Notes: generated by a model from the sequence alone, not told the origin. Positions 42,302 through 52,029 are shown, counted from the stretch's first letter. The stretch: DNA of 64,000 nucleotides from Pseudoxanthomonas koreensis_A (GCF_041890415.1 NZ_CP169056.1:1612001-1676000), one strand, 5' to 3'. Translations and numbers: made by a program.

Positions 42302-43087
42302 ATGCAGCCCGATACCGTCCGCGCCGTCGTCACCGGCGGCGTCTCAGGCCTCGGCCTGGCCGTGGCCCGGCGCCTGGTCGCCGATGGCGGCAAGGTCGCC
42401 CTGCTCGACATCGACGACGCCAAGGGCGCGGCGGCCGTGGCGGCGCTTGGCCCGGCACACGCGCACTACGTGCGTACCGATGTGCGCGACGAGGCCGGCG
42501 TGAGCGCGAGCCTGGATGCGGCGCACGCCTTCCTCGGCGGCCTCAATGCGGCGGTCAATTGCGCCGGCATCCTCGGCGCGGGCCGGGTGCTGGGCAAGGA
42601 TGCGTCCGGCCGCAGCGTGCCGATGCCACTGGAGGGCTTCACCGGCACGGTGATGGTCAACCTGGTCGGCAGCTTCAACGTGGCCAAGGCCGCCGCTGCA
42701 CTGATCCAGCACAACGCGCCGGGCGAGGATGGCGAGCGCGGGGTGATCGTCAACACCGCCTCGGTGGCCGCCTATGAGGGCCAGATCGGCCAGGCCGCCT
42801 ACGCGGCGTCCAAGGGCGGCGTGGTCGGCATGACCCTGCCGATGGCGCGCGAACTGGCCCGCTTCGGCATCCGGGTGATGACCATCGCGCCGGGCGTGTT
42901 CTGGACGCCGATGGTCGATGGCATGCCGCAGTCCGTGCAGGATTCGCTGGCGGCGACCATCCCGTTCCCGGCCCGCCTCGGCCAGCCGGAGGAGTTTGCC
43001 GACACGGTGGCCTTCATCCTGCGTACCCGCTATCTCAATGGCGGCACCATCCGCCTGGACGGCGCCACCCGGCTCGCCCCCAGGTGA
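42302..43087 (+). CDS. SDR-family dehydrogenase (3-hydroxyacyl-CoA dehydrogenase type-2-like)
   Basis: A 261-residue short-chain dehydrogenase: VTGGVSGLGLAVARRL (NAD-binding TGxxxGxG), NCAGIL, and the catalytic Ser-Tyr-Lys as NTASVAAYEGQIGQAAYAASKGG. The insert AGRVLGKDASGRSVPMPLEGF and the ending RTRYLNGGTIRLDGA are characteristic of the HSD17B10-like bacterial group, which oxidises 3-hydroxyacyl-CoA. ATG 42302 has GGAG at 6 bp; TACAAT (42270-42275) may be its -10. It could serve the same beta-oxidation route as the ligase, dehydrogenase and thiolase in this window. Confidence 0.9.
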   Translation: MQPDTVRAVVTGGVSGLGLAVARRLVADGGKVALLDIDDAKGAAAVAALGPAHAHYVRTDVRDEAGVSASLDAAHAFLGGLNAAVNCAGILGAGRVLGKDASGRSVPMPLEGFTGTVMVNLVGSFNVAKAAAALIQHNAPGEDGERGVIVNTASVAAYEGQIGQAAYAASKGGVVGMTLPMARELARFGIRVMTIAPGVFWTPMVDGMPQSVQDSLAATIPFPARLGQPEEFADTVAFILRTRYLNGGTIRLDGATRLAPR

Positions 43088-43224
43088 GCGCCCGTGCGAT
43101 GCAACCCGCCGCCGGCACGCTGCGCCGCGGCATGCGCCCGCGGCCCAAGCCACCGCCGTGGCACGCCCGCCATGCCCGCATTCCCCACCGATTCCAGTAC
43201 CCCTGATTCCTACCGGTCGATCCA

Positions 43225-43791
43225 ATGAAAGCCAGCGATATCAAGAAAGGCAACGTCGTCGAATACAACAACGGCGTGTACCAGATCCGCGACATCGAGC
43301 GCAGCTCGCCGCAGGGCCGCGGCGGCAACGTGCGTTTCCGTTTCATCATGTACTCGGTGCCGGGCGGCTCCAAGCTCGACGCCAGCTTCGACGCCGACGA
43401 CACCCTGGTCGAGGTCGAGCTGCTGCGCCGCATGGCCAGCTTCTCGTACAAGGACGGCGATGCGTTCGTGTTCCTGGACGACGAGGACTACACGCCCTAC
43501 ACGCTTGACCCGGGCGCCATCGGCGACGCCGCCGGCTATATCACCGACGGCCTCGGCGGGATCCACGTGCAGGTGATCGACGACCAGCCCGTGGGCATCC
43601 AGTTGCCGCAGTACGTGACCCTGGACGTGGTGGAGACGCCGCCGGAACTGAAGGGCGGCACGGCGACCAAGCGGCCCAAGCCGGCCACGCTCAGCACCGG
43701 CATCGAGATCATGGTGCCCGAGTACATCGGCAGCGGCGAACGGATCCTGGTCAACACCGCCACCGGCGAATTCGGCGGCCGCGCCGACTGA
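43225..43791 (+). CDS. efpL: elongation factor P-like protein (YeiP/EfpL)
   Basis: 188 residues with the three-beta-domain EF-P shape (tRNA-mimicking factor that rescues stalled ribosomes). The tip loop reads SSPQGRGGN with Arg32 in place of the modified Lys of EF-P, and the body (RFIMYSVPGGSKLDASFDADD... MVPEYIGSGERILVNTATGEF) marks it as EfpL/YeiP rather than canonical EF-P. It is preceded by 137 bp without obvious promoter or gene. Confidence 0.93.
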   Translation: MKASDIKKGNVVEYNNGVYQIRDIERSSPQGRGGNVRFRFIMYSVPGGSKLDASFDADDTLVEVELLRRMASFSYKDGDAFVFLDDEDYTPYTLDPGAIGDAAGYITDGLGGIHVQVIDDQPVGIQLPQYVTLDVVETPPELKGGTATKRPKPATLSTGIEIMVPEYIGSGERILVNTATGEFGGRAD

Positions 43792-43835
43792 AGCACGCCC
43801 GGGTCCGGTGCAGCGCAGGCCGCGCCGGACCGGTT

Positions 43836-45668
43836 TCAGGGCGGTGCCGGTTGCCCGGCATCCTGCGCCAGCCGGCGCAGGCGTTCGCCCAGCAGTTCCA
43901 GGTTGGCGCGGGTCCCCGCCAGTGCCTGGCGGCGCGCGGGCGACAGCCGCTGCTCCAGCGCCGCCTCCAGGGCCTGTGCGTCCGCCACCCGGCGCTGCGC
44001 ATCGGCGCCGGCGCGGGCCAGCAGCACGTTGCGCTCGCGCGCCTGCGGCAGGCCATAGCCGGGTATGCCGTCCAGCCACACGGCCGGCCGGCTGAAGGCA
44101 CCGGCCCGTTGCAGGTAATCGTGCAACGGCCCGGCAATGTCGGCATCGGTGGCGTTGCCGGATGCGCGTGCGCGCCGCAACCAGCGCCGTTTCAGTTCAT
44201 CGCGCGCGCGGGCGTGCTCGCGCCGCATCGCGGCCGATTCCAGCACCAGCAGCGCCGCGGCAGCACGCAGGCCGGCCTGGCCCAGCGCGGGCATGCGCCG
44301 CTCCGGTGCCAGCGCCATCCATGCCCTCGCATCGGCCGGCGCCAGCGCCAGGGCCTGGCGCGCAACCGCATACATCGCCTCGTGGTGCGCGCTGGCCGAT
44401 TCGAAATGGAACCCCAGCCGCACCTGCTCGGCCGCATCGCCGGGGATCGCCGCGGTATCCACCACTGCATGGCGCTGCAGCCGCCGCAGCAGGCCTTCGG
44501 GCGTGACCGAGCGCAGCGGCAGTGCGGCCAGGCGCGGGACCGCATCGTGCAGCAGCTTCCAGGTTTCCACCGCGCAATTGTTGCTGATGAAGAAATAGCG
44601 GCCGTCGTAGCTCCAATGCAGTTGCGCGGCCCGGGTGGCGACCGCAGCGATCTCCGCGTGCGACAGCGCCAGCGGCAGCGCCCGCAGGTCGCGCAACTCG
44701 ACCCTGGCGTACTCGTCCACCACCTGGGCCAGCGGCAACGCAAACAGGCGCGAGGGATAAGACCCGGTCAGCCCGGCCCAGCCGGAGATCTGCAGGTCGT
44801 CGACGAAGGCGCGGAAGGACAGCACCAGGTGGTGCTGCAGGTCCAGCCGGCAATCGGGGCCGTGCGGCCGCCCGGGCGCGCACACCACCAGCCGCAGCAT
44901 GGCGTGGCCCCACCGGCTCATCGGCTCGGCGTCGCCCTCGGCCAGCAGGTAGTCGATGGCGAAGATCCGCTCCGGATCGAGCAGGCGTACCGGATCGCTC
45001 CCGTCCATGGCGTCCTGGACGAAGACCAGGCCGGTGCCGCAGCCGGCCGCGTCCGTTGCCGGCTGGCGCAAGTGCGCATCGAACAGCGCCGCCAGCAGCG
45101 GGCGCCGGCAGCGGTATTCCGGGTCCAGCAGATAGTGTTCCAGGTTGACCGCCACGTACTCGCGCGGCGAGTGCAACTCATAGGGGTCCGGGCTGCGGTC
45201 GCGGAAATCGTTGCGGCCGCGCCGCCCCGCCCGCAGCGGCGCGACCTGCCAGCCGGCCAGGTCGAGCAGGCGCGGGTCGGCCGACAGCCTGCCTGCCGGG
45301 GTGCGGTCATACAGGTGCGCCAGTTCGTGGACCACCGCGGCCAGCGCCGCGCGAGCGCCCGGGTCATCGGATGCGCCGCGGTCGCGTGCCATCCAGCCGT
45401 CGAGCAGGCCGTGGTCGAACTGCAAGTGCCAATGGCGCGCGCGCCCGTGCACGCCGGCCGGCAGGTCGTCGCGCCACTCCACCGCGATCGGCCGCGCCAG
45501 TGCCGGCAGCATGGCGGGCGGCAGCCGTTGCACCGCATGCTCCAGCAGTTCGCTGCTGGCCTGCGCCTGCGCAGGGGGCAGCGCCGGCCGCAGCTCGAAG
45601 ACCGGCGCCGATGCCTGCGCCTGCGCCCCGGCCAGCAGCAACATGGCCAGGGCGATGCGGCCGATCAT
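43836..45668 (-). CDS. DUF4105-domain periplasmic protein with HExxH motif
   Basis: 610 residues with a signal peptide (LALAMLLLAGAQAQA-like leader). Two parts are visible: an N-terminal metallopeptidase-like region with HELAH at 114-118 (AAVVHELAHLYDR) and a later Glu in REYVAVNLEHYLLD; and the DUF4105 region (SRWGHAMLRLVVCAPG, LPLAQVVDEYARVELRDL, YFFISNNCAVETWKLL) with its conserved Asn-Cys. DUF4105 resembles papain-like/NlpC-type outer-membrane-associated hydrolases. A helical C-terminal tail follows. The start overlaps the upstream small gene's stop (ATGA). Substrate unknown. Confidence 0.75.
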   Translation of the reverse strand: MIGRIALAMLLLAGAQAQASAPVFELRPALPPAQAQASSELLEHAVQRLPPAMLPALARPIAVEWRDDLPAGVHGRARHWHLQFDHGLLDGWMARDRGASDDPGARAALAAVVHELAHLYDRTPAGRLSADPRLLDLAGWQVAPLRAGRRGRNDFRDRSPDPYELHSPREYVAVNLEHYLLDPEYRCRRPLLAALFDAHLRQPATDAAGCGTGLVFVQDAMDGSDPVRLLDPERIFAIDYLLAEGDAEPMSRWGHAMLRLVVCAPGRPHGPDCRLDLQHHLVLSFRAFVDDLQISGWAGLTGSYPSRLFALPLAQVVDEYARVELRDLRALPLALSHAEIAAVATRAAQLHWSYDGRYFFISNNCAVETWKLLHDAVPRLAALPLRSVTPEGLLRRLQRHAVVDTAAIPGDAAEQVRLGFHFESASAHHEAMYAVARQALALAPADARAWMALAPERRMPALGQAGLRAAAALLVLESAAMRREHARARDELKRRWLRRARASGNATDADIAGPLHDYLQRAGAFSRPAVWLDGIPGYGLPQARERNVLLARAGADAQRRVADAQALEAALEQRLSPARRQALAGTRANLELLGERLRRLAQDAGQPAPP

Positions 45669-46006
45669 CCCCCGGCCGGCACGCCGGCCAGGATCCGCCG
45701 CGCCAGTTCCAGATCGCTGGCCTGGCGCGCATCCGGGTCCTGCTCGCGCAGCATGCGCAGTGCCGCCTCCAGCTGCGCGCTGCGCACCCGTCCATCGCTG
45801 GCCAGGAAGCCCGCCGCGTCCTCGCGCGCCTGCAGCACGCGCTTGTCATCGCCGGAAGTACTGCCGGACGAACCGGAACTGCCGGCCGAGGACGCACCTG
45901 CCGAGGTACCGGCAAAGCTGGCCGCATCGACGGCGGGCGCGGCAAGCAGCAGGCCGGCCAGCAGCAGGCCGGCCAGGAGTAGCGGGCGGTGGATCGGAGC
46001 CATCAT
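45665..46006 (-). CDS. small secreted protein, unknown, coupled to the DUF4105 gene
   Basis: 113 residues from the double ATG at 46006/46003. A signal peptide with Leu/Ala repeats (LLLAGLLLAGLLLAAPAVDA) is followed by a Ser/Gly-rich linker (about 30-50) and a short helical domain (RVLQAREDAAGFLASDGRVR... LEAALRMLREQ... LELARRIL). It overlaps the next gene by 4 nt and is presumably its partner. No family recognised. Upstream (46007-46294) is a 288-bp intergenic region shared with the divergent serA. Confidence 0.65.
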   Translation of the reverse strand: MMAPIHRPLLLAGLLLAGLLLAAPAVDAASFAGTSAGASSAGSSGSSGSTSGDDKRVLQAREDAAGFLASDGRVRSAQLEAALRMLREQDPDARQASDLELARRILAGVPAGG

Positions 46007-46294
46007 CACGTCTGCCGGTTGCGGGAAGGATCGGCGAAGCCTAACCGGCACCACGCCGGCGCGCATGGGGTTTTGCTGAATGTTGGGCTGCCGGCGCGCG
46101 CGCCAGGCACACCTGCGCAGCGGGCCTTCGGCCGCCCCCGTTTCAAAGGCAACTTTCGTTGCGCGGCCATTGCCCCGGATCGCCGCACACGGTGTTCCGC
46201 AAACCGCACGAAAACACCATGCCGCACTGCGGCAAAAGGCCCCGGCATCTGGCATAGTTATCGGCTCCTACGCAGCCACCGGAAGCCGACGCGA

Positions 46295-47536
46295 ATGTCT
46301 CCCAAGAAGACCTCTTTCCCGAAACAGGACATCCGCGTCCTGCTGCTCGAGGGCGTCAGCCAGACCGCGGTGCAGACCTTCCAGGCCGCCGGCTACACCC
46401 AGATCGAATACCACGAGAAGTCGCTGCCCGAGGACGAGCTCAAGGCCCGCATCGCCGAGGCCCACATCATCGGCATCCGCTCGCGCAGCTACCTCACCGC
46501 CGACGTGCTGGCCGAGGCCAAGCGCCTGATCGCCATCGGCTGCTTCTGCATCGGCACCAACCAGGTGGACCTGGATGCGGCCGAGCTGGCCGGCATCCCG
46601 GTGTTCAACGCCCCCTATTCCAATACCCGCTCGGTGGCCGAGCTGGTGGTGGCGCAGGCGGTGCTGCTGATGCGCGGCATCCCGCAGAAGAACGCCCAGT
46701 GCCACCGCGGCGGCTGGAGCAAGTCGGCCACCGGCAGCCACGAGGTGCGCGGCAAGACCCTGGGCATCATCGGCTACGGCCACATCGGCACCCAGGTGGG
46801 CGTGCTGGCCGAGGCCATGGGCATGCAGGTGATCTTCCATGACATCGAGGCCAAGCTCTCGCTGGGCAATGCGCGCGCCGCGCAGAGCCTGAGCGACCTG
46901 CTGGGGCGTTCGGACGTGGTCACCCTGCACGTGCCCGAAACCCCCTCCACCCGCAACATGTTCGGCGCCGACCAGATCGGCGCGATGAAGCCGGGCGCGC
47001 ATCTGATCAATGCCTCGCGCGGCACCGTGGTCGACATCGATGCGCTGGCCGCGGCACTGCAGTCGGGCCACATCGCCGGCGCGGCGGTGGACGTGTTCCC
47101 GGCCGAGCCCAAGGGCAATGCCGAGCCCTTCGTCTCGCCGCTGATCCCGTTCGACAACGTGATCCTGACCCCGCACATCGGCGGCTCCACGCTCGAGGCG
47201 CAGGAAAACATCGGCGTCGAGGTGGCGGCCAAGCTGGTGCGCTACAGCGACAACGGCAGCACCCTGTCGGCGGTCAACTTCCCCGAAGTCACCCTGCCCG
47301 AGCACGAGGACAGCCTGCGCCTGCTGCACATCCACCGCAACGTGCCCGGCGTGCTGTCGCAGGTCAACGACATCTTCAGCCGCCATGCGCTCAACATCGA
47401 CGGCCAGTTCCTGCGCACCAATGCCAAGGTCGGCTACGTGGTGATCGACGTGGCCGCAGACGAGGCCCAGGTCGCGGCGCTGAAGGGCGAGCTGTCGGCG
47501 ATCCCGGGCACCCTGCGCACCCGCGTCCTGTACTAG
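46295..47536 (+). CDS. serA: D-3-phosphoglycerate dehydrogenase
   Basis: 413 residues, E. coli SerA type: the first step of serine synthesis, oxidising 3-phosphoglycerate with NAD+. NAD motif LGIIGYGHIGTQVG, catalytic Arg (INASRGTVVDI), Glu (VDVFPAEP) and His (ILTPHIGGST) are visible. The C-terminal ACT domain (LLHIHRNVPGVLSQVNDIFSRHALNI) is the serine feedback site. ATG 46295 follows GGAAG. A TGG-CATAGT extended -10-like element lies about 40 bp upstream. Confidence 0.96.
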   Translation: MSPKKTSFPKQDIRVLLLEGVSQTAVQTFQAAGYTQIEYHEKSLPEDELKARIAEAHIIGIRSRSYLTADVLAEAKRLIAIGCFCIGTNQVDLDAAELAGIPVFNAPYSNTRSVAELVVAQAVLLMRGIPQKNAQCHRGGWSKSATGSHEVRGKTLGIIGYGHIGTQVGVLAEAMGMQVIFHDIEAKLSLGNARAAQSLSDLLGRSDVVTLHVPETPSTRNMFGADQIGAMKPGAHLINASRGTVVDIDALAAALQSGHIAGAAVDVFPAEPKGNAEPFVSPLIPFDNVILTPHIGGSTLEAQENIGVEVAAKLVRYSDNGSTLSAVNFPEVTLPEHEDSLRLLHIHRNVPGVLSQVNDIFSRHALNIDGQFLRTNAKVGYVVIDVAADEAQVAALKGELSAIPGTLRTRVLY

Positions 47537-47544
47537 GCGCCGCG

Positions 47545-47609
47545 GCGGGCATGTGGCCCGCCCGTCAATCGGCCGATCACGGGCCGGCTCCGCAAGGGGC
47601 CGGCCCGTG
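47545..47609 (+). terminator. double hairpin after serA
   Basis: GCGGGC/GCCCGC (47545-47561) is followed by an 11-bp stem, CACGGGCCGGC (47578-47588) with complement 47599-47609, then TTG. It probably ends the serA transcript; the T-run is weak. Confidence 0.55.
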
Positions 47610-47783
47610 TTGCATCCACGCCCCGGCCACCGCCGCCATGGGCCGAATCGTGCGCGGTTGCGGCGGCAACTTGTGGTCGACCGATCCGTTTGGCAAGGTA
47701 CGGCGCTTACCTGGTCGCCGCACAGGCGGCCATCCTTTGGGATACAGCACCGGCGCCTGACGGCCACTCACGGGGAACCTCGC

Positions 47784-49274
47784 ATGCTCAAACGTCTTTT
47801 CAGCGTCAAGCCGGTCGAGCCTGCCCCGCGCGTTGACGCAGGCGAGCCGGTCGAAGGTTCGCTCCAGGGCGAGGCGACGCTGCGCCGCACCCTTACCGCA
47901 CGCCACCTGGTGCTGCTGGGCGTGGGCGCGGTCATCGGTGCGGGCATCTTCGTGCTGACCGGCCAGGCGGCGGCCATGCATGCCGGGCCGGCGATCATGC
48001 TCAGCTTCGTCCTGGCCGGGTTCGCCTGCGCCATGGCCGGCCTGTGCTACGCCGAATTCGCCTCGATGATGCCGGTATCCGGCAGCGCGTATTCCTACGC
48101 CTACGCGACCCTGGGCGAGGGCGTGGCCTGGTTCATCGGCTGGTGCCTGGTGCTGGAATACCTGTTCGCATCGGCCACGGTGGCGGTGGGCTGGTCCGGC
48201 TACCTGGTCAGTTTCCTGACATCCACCCTGGGGCTGCACTTCCCCGCCGAACTCGCCTCCGCGCCGTTGGCATGGGTCGATGGCGGGTTCGTGCACACCG
48301 ACTACATCATCAACCTGCCCGCGGTGCTGATCGTGGCCGCGGTCAGCGGCCTGTGCTACCTGGGCATCACCCAGTCGGCCTTCGTCAACGCCATCATCGT
48401 TGCGATCAAGGTGGCCGTGATCGCCGCGTTCCTGGGCTTCGGCATCCAGTACGTGGACCCGGCCAACTGGACTCCGTTCATTCCCGACAGCACCGGGCCG
48501 GGCCAGTTCGGCTGGGACGGGGTGTTCCGCGCGGCCACCATCGTGTTCTTCGCCTACATCGGTTTCGATGCGGTCTCCACCGCTGCCGGCGAGGCCAGGA
48601 ACCCGCAGCGCGACATGCCCATCGGCATCCTCGGTTCGCTGGTGGCGTGCACCATCATCTACATCGCCATGTGCGCGGTGCTCACCGGCATGACCCACTA
48701 CTCGCTGCTCAACACCGCCAAGCCGGTGGCCACGGCACTGGAAGAGGTGATCAAGGCCGATCCAACCGCGAACATCACATGGCTCAAGACCGCCGTGGAG
48801 ATCGGCGCGATTGCCGGGCTGTCCTCGGTGATCCTGGTGATGCTGATGGCGCAGCCGCGCATCTTCTATTCCATGTCCCGCGACGGCTTGCTGCCGCGCA
48901 TTCTCGGCAAGGTGCATCCGCGCTTCCACACCCCGTACATCGGCACGATCCTGGTCGGCGTGGCCGCGTGCCTGCTGGCCGGCTTCATGCCGCTGAACGT
49001 GCTGGGCGAGCTGGTGTCGATGGGCACCCTGCTGGCATTCGCCACGGTCTGCCTGGGCGTGTTCGTGCTGCGCTATACCCGTCCGGACCTGGCCCGTCCG
49101 TTCCGGGTGCCGCTGTTCTGGTTGATCTGCCCGCTGGGCGTGGTCGCCTGCCTGTTCCTGTTCATGCAGTCGTTCCTGGAGCATTGGGGCGTGTTCGTGG
49201 CCTGGACCGTCCTGGGCCAGCTGATCTATTTCGGCTTCGGCTTCCGCCACAGCAAGCTGCGCGGCGCGGCCTGA
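47784..49274 (+). CDS. APC-family amino acid permease (cationic amino acid transporter type)
   Basis: 496 residues with about 12 hydrophobic segments. The first carries the APC substrate-binding GVGAVIGAGIFVLTGQAA motif; FFAYIGFDAVSTAAGEARNPQRDMPIGI is the conserved TM6/loop signature of the YfnA/CAT group. The N-terminal 40 residues are cytoplasmic and charged. GGGGAA precedes the ATG. Substrate not predictable beyond amino acids. The 247 bp before it hold the serA terminator. Confidence 0.92.
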   Translation: MLKRLFSVKPVEPAPRVDAGEPVEGSLQGEATLRRTLTARHLVLLGVGAVIGAGIFVLTGQAAAMHAGPAIMLSFVLAGFACAMAGLCYAEFASMMPVSGSAYSYAYATLGEGVAWFIGWCLVLEYLFASATVAVGWSGYLVSFLTSTLGLHFPAELASAPLAWVDGGFVHTDYIINLPAVLIVAAVSGLCYLGITQSAFVNAIIVAIKVAVIAAFLGFGIQYVDPANWTPFIPDSTGPGQFGWDGVFRAATIVFFAYIGFDAVSTAAGEARNPQRDMPIGILGSLVACTIIYIAMCAVLTGMTHYSLLNTAKPVATALEEVIKADPTANITWLKTAVEIGAIAGLSSVILVMLMAQPRIFYSMSRDGLLPRILGKVHPRFHTPYIGTILVGVAACLLAGFMPLNVLGELVSMGTLLAFATVCLGVFVLRYTRPDLARPFRVPLFWLICPLGVVACLFLFMQSFLEHWGVFVAWTVLGQLIYFGFGFRHSKLRGAA

Positions 49275-49338
49275 CCGCGCCCTCGCCGCGACGGCCGGCC
49301 GCACGCCGGCCGCCGCATGTCACTTCCGGAGCAGGCGC

Positions 49339-50640
49339 ATGAGCGCGATGGCCCCCCGCAAGATCGGCCCGGTGCTGGCGACCTTCGTGGTCGCCAACAA
49401 CATGATCGGCTCGGGATTCTTCCTGCTGCCGTCCACCCTGGCCCGGTCCGGCGGCGTGACCGCGCTGAGCTGGCTGCTGTGCACCCTGCTGGCGGTGATG
49501 CTCGGCGGTGCGTTCGCGCGCCTGGCCCGGCACCATCCGGGCCTGGAATCGCCGGACGACTACGTGCGGCCATCGCTGGGGCGCGACGTCAGCTTCCTGG
49601 CCACCACCCTGTACTGGATCTCGTCGTGGATCGGCAACAACGCCATCGCGGTGGCTGCGTTCGGCTACCTGGTGATCCTGCTGCCGATCAACGACACCCC
49701 TGGCGTGCGCCTGGCCGGCCAGGTGCTGCTGATCTGGCTGATGTTCGCGCTCAACCTGATGGGCCCGCGGCCGATCGCGCGCTTCCAGTCGCTGTGCGTG
49801 GTCCTGGGGCTGTTGCCGGTGGCGGTGGTGCTGACCGCAGGCTGGGCGTATTTCGACACCGGGGTGTACCGCGCGGCGTGGAACGTGTCCGGGACCTCGG
49901 ACCTGTCGGTGGTGCTGGGTTCGCTGGCGCCGATCTTCTGGGCGTTCATCGGCCTGGAAACCGGCGCGATGGTGGCCGGCGTGGTCGAGGACCCGGACCG
50001 CAACGTGCCGCGCGCCACCCTGGGCGGCATCGTCATCGCCGGCCTGGTCTACCTGGTGTCCTCGGTGCTGATGATGGGCATCGTGCCGGCCTCGGAACTG
50101 GCCGCCTCCGGCGCTCCGTTCGCGCTGGTGGCCGGGCAGATGTTCGGTGCCTGGGCGGTGCCGGTGATCGCCGCGGCCGCCGCGCTGAAGGCCACCGGCA
50201 CCCTGGGCGGCTGGATGCTGGTAACCGGCGAGTCAGGCGCGCGCGCGGCGCAACGCGGTTTCCTGCCGGCACTGTTCGGGCGGCTGCGCAGCAATGGTTC
50301 GGCCGGCACCGGGCTGTTCGTCATCGCCCTGTCGATGTCCGCGCTGGCCACCCTGACCCTCTCGCCCACCGTGGCCGAGCAATTCGAAACCCTGATCGAG
50401 ATGGTGGTGATCCTGGTGGTGATGGCCTACGCGGCGGCCGGCCTGAGCCTGCTGCTGGGCACGCGGCAGCGCTCGCCGACCCAGCGCGAGCGCGTGCTCG
50501 GCATGGGCGCGCTGGTGGCCTGCGGGCTGCTGGTCTATTCCACGCCGGGCAAGACCCTGGTCGGGGGCCTGGTGATCGCGCTGCTGGCACTGGCTGCATA
50601 CCGCGGCTTCGGCCGCCGGCCGCCACCTGCCGCAGGCTAA
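49339..50640 (+). CDS. APC-family permease of the basic amino acid/polyamine antiporter (AdiC-like) group
   Basis: 433 residues, about 12 hydrophobic segments. TM1 has ANNMIGSGFFLLPS (AdiC/PotE/CadB motif), and TM6 reads LGSLAPIFWAFIGLETGAMVAGVVEDPDRNVPRAT. GGAGCAGG precedes the ATG. It lies 64 bp after another permease and 10 bp before mtnB, so all may be co-transcribed. No decarboxylase partner is in the window, so exchange substrate is open. Confidence 0.9.
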   Translation: MSAMAPRKIGPVLATFVVANNMIGSGFFLLPSTLARSGGVTALSWLLCTLLAVMLGGAFARLARHHPGLESPDDYVRPSLGRDVSFLATTLYWISSWIGNNAIAVAAFGYLVILLPINDTPGVRLAGQVLLIWLMFALNLMGPRPIARFQSLCVVLGLLPVAVVLTAGWAYFDTGVYRAAWNVSGTSDLSVVLGSLAPIFWAFIGLETGAMVAGVVEDPDRNVPRATLGGIVIAGLVYLVSSVLMMGIVPASELAASGAPFALVAGQMFGAWAVPVIAAAAALKATGTLGGWMLVTGESGARAAQRGFLPALFGRLRSNGSAGTGLFVIALSMSALATLTLSPTVAEQFETLIEMVVILVVMAYAAAGLSLLLGTRQRSPTQRERVLGMGALVACGLLVYSTPGKTLVGGLVIALLALAAYRGFGRRPPPAAG

Positions 50641-50650
50641 ACTGCACGGC

Positions 50651-51298
50651 ATGACCGACCAGCCCCTGCCCTACGACCCGGCCGCGCTGCAAGCGTGTGC
50701 CAGTGCGCTCATCAGCAACGTGCGTGAACTCGCCCAGGCCGGATGGACCCCGGCCACCAGCAGCAACTTCTCCCTGCGCCTGGACCAGGCCCATGCCGCC
50801 ATTACCGTCTCCGGGCGCGACAAGGGCCGCCTGGTCGAAGACGACATCATGGTGGTGGACCTGGATGGCCGCGCCGTGGGCCGCCCGCTCAAGCCCTCGG
50901 CCGAGACCCTGCTGCACACCCAGCTGTACCGGCGCTTCCCCGGGGTGGGTTGCGTGCTGCACACCCATTCGCGCACCCAGACCGTGGCTTCGCGGCTGTA
51001 TGCACCGCAGGGCAACCTGCGCCTGGAAGGCTACGAGCTGCTGAAGGCATTCGAGGGCAACACCACCCACGAAACGGCGATCGACGTGCCGGTGTTCGCC
51101 AACACCCAGGACATGGGCGTGCTGTCGGCGCAGGTGGACGCGCTGCTGGACCGCCAGCCGCTGTGGGGCTACCTGATCGACGGCCACGGCCTGTACGCCT
51201 GGGGCCGGGACATGGCCCAGGCACGCCGGCACCTGGAGGCGTTCGAGTTCCTGCTGGGCTGCGAGCTGGAGCTGCGCCGGCTCGGCGCGGGCGCCTGA
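50651..51298 (+). CDS. mtnB: methylthioribulose-1-phosphate dehydratase
   Basis: A 215-residue class II aldolase-fold zinc enzyme of the methionine salvage pathway. Zinc ligands are in VLHTHSRTQTVAS and the later His of IDGHGLYAWG, with Glu in KPSAETLLHTQLYRRF as catalytic acid. Its ATG is only 10 bp after the permease stop and has no Shine-Dalgarno sequence. A TAAACT hexamer at 50638-50643 would place a transcription start at the ATG itself, so the gene may be read as a leaderless mRNA in addition to read-through. Confidence 0.95.
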   Translation: MTDQPLPYDPAALQACASALISNVRELAQAGWTPATSSNFSLRLDQAHAAITVSGRDKGRLVEDDIMVVDLDGRAVGRPLKPSAETLLHTQLYRRFPGVGCVLHTHSRTQTVASRLYAPQGNLRLEGYELLKAFEGNTTHETAIDVPVFANTQDMGVLSAQVDALLDRQPLWGYLIDGHGLYAWGRDMAQARRHLEAFEFLLGCELELRRLGAGA

Positions 51299-51419
51299 CC
51301 GGCGGCGCACCGCACGCACCCGGGCCGGGCAATGCGCGGGACGCGCGCCGGCAACTGGTAATCTTGCAGCTTCATCTGGCGCCGCTTGCACGCGCCATTG
51401 CATTGGAGGTGACACATTC

Positions 51420-51974
51420 ATGAGCCGACTGCGCATCTTCGACGTGGACAACCCCGGCCAGCCGCTGTTCGACAGCCGTGACGGACAGGCCATCGCCGCC
51501 GAACTGGCCCGGATCGGCGTGACCTTCGAACGCTGGCAGGCCAGCGCCCCGATCGCACCGGGCGCCACCTCCGAGGAAGTGATGCAGGCCTACCGCGCCG
51601 ACATCGACCGCCTGGTGGCCGAGCGCGGCTTCAAGACCGTGGACGTGGTGAGCATCGCCCCGGACAACCCGAACCGCGCGCAGATGCGCGAGAAGTTCCT
51701 CGACGAGCACTTCCACAAGGAGGACGAAGTGCGCTTCTTCGTCGCCGGCTCCGGGCTGTTCACCCTGCACGTGGACGGCAAGGTGTACGAAGTTGAATGC
51801 GTGAAGGACGACCTGATCGCCGTGCCCGACGGCACCAGGCACTGGTTCGACATGGGCCAGTCCCCGAGCTTCGTGGCGATCCGCTTCTTCACCGAGCCGG
51901 ACGGCTGGGTCGGGCATTTCACCGGCACCGACATCGCGCAGAAATTCCCGCGCTACACCCCGGAAACCGCCTGA
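51420..51974 (+). CDS. mtnD: acireductone dioxygenase
   Basis: A 184-residue cupin metal enzyme that opens the acireductone in the salvage pathway: with Fe it gives 2-keto-4-methylthiobutyrate, with Ni an off-pathway product. Ligands lie in EHFHKEDEVRFFVAGSGLF (two His and Glu) and the second His in PDGTRHWFDM. GGAGG precedes the ATG. It follows mtnB by 121 bp, a gap that contains no gene. Confidence 0.95.
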   Translation: MSRLRIFDVDNPGQPLFDSRDGQAIAAELARIGVTFERWQASAPIAPGATSEEVMQAYRADIDRLVAERGFKTVDVVSIAPDNPNRAQMREKFLDEHFHKEDEVRFFVAGSGLFTLHVDGKVYEVECVKDDLIAVPDGTRHWFDMGQSPSFVAIRFFTEPDGWVGHFTGTDIAQKFPRYTPETA

Positions 51975-52029
51975 GCGCACCACCATCGATTGCCCCTCCC
52001 TCACGCAGGGGCGCATTGCCAGGCCTGCC

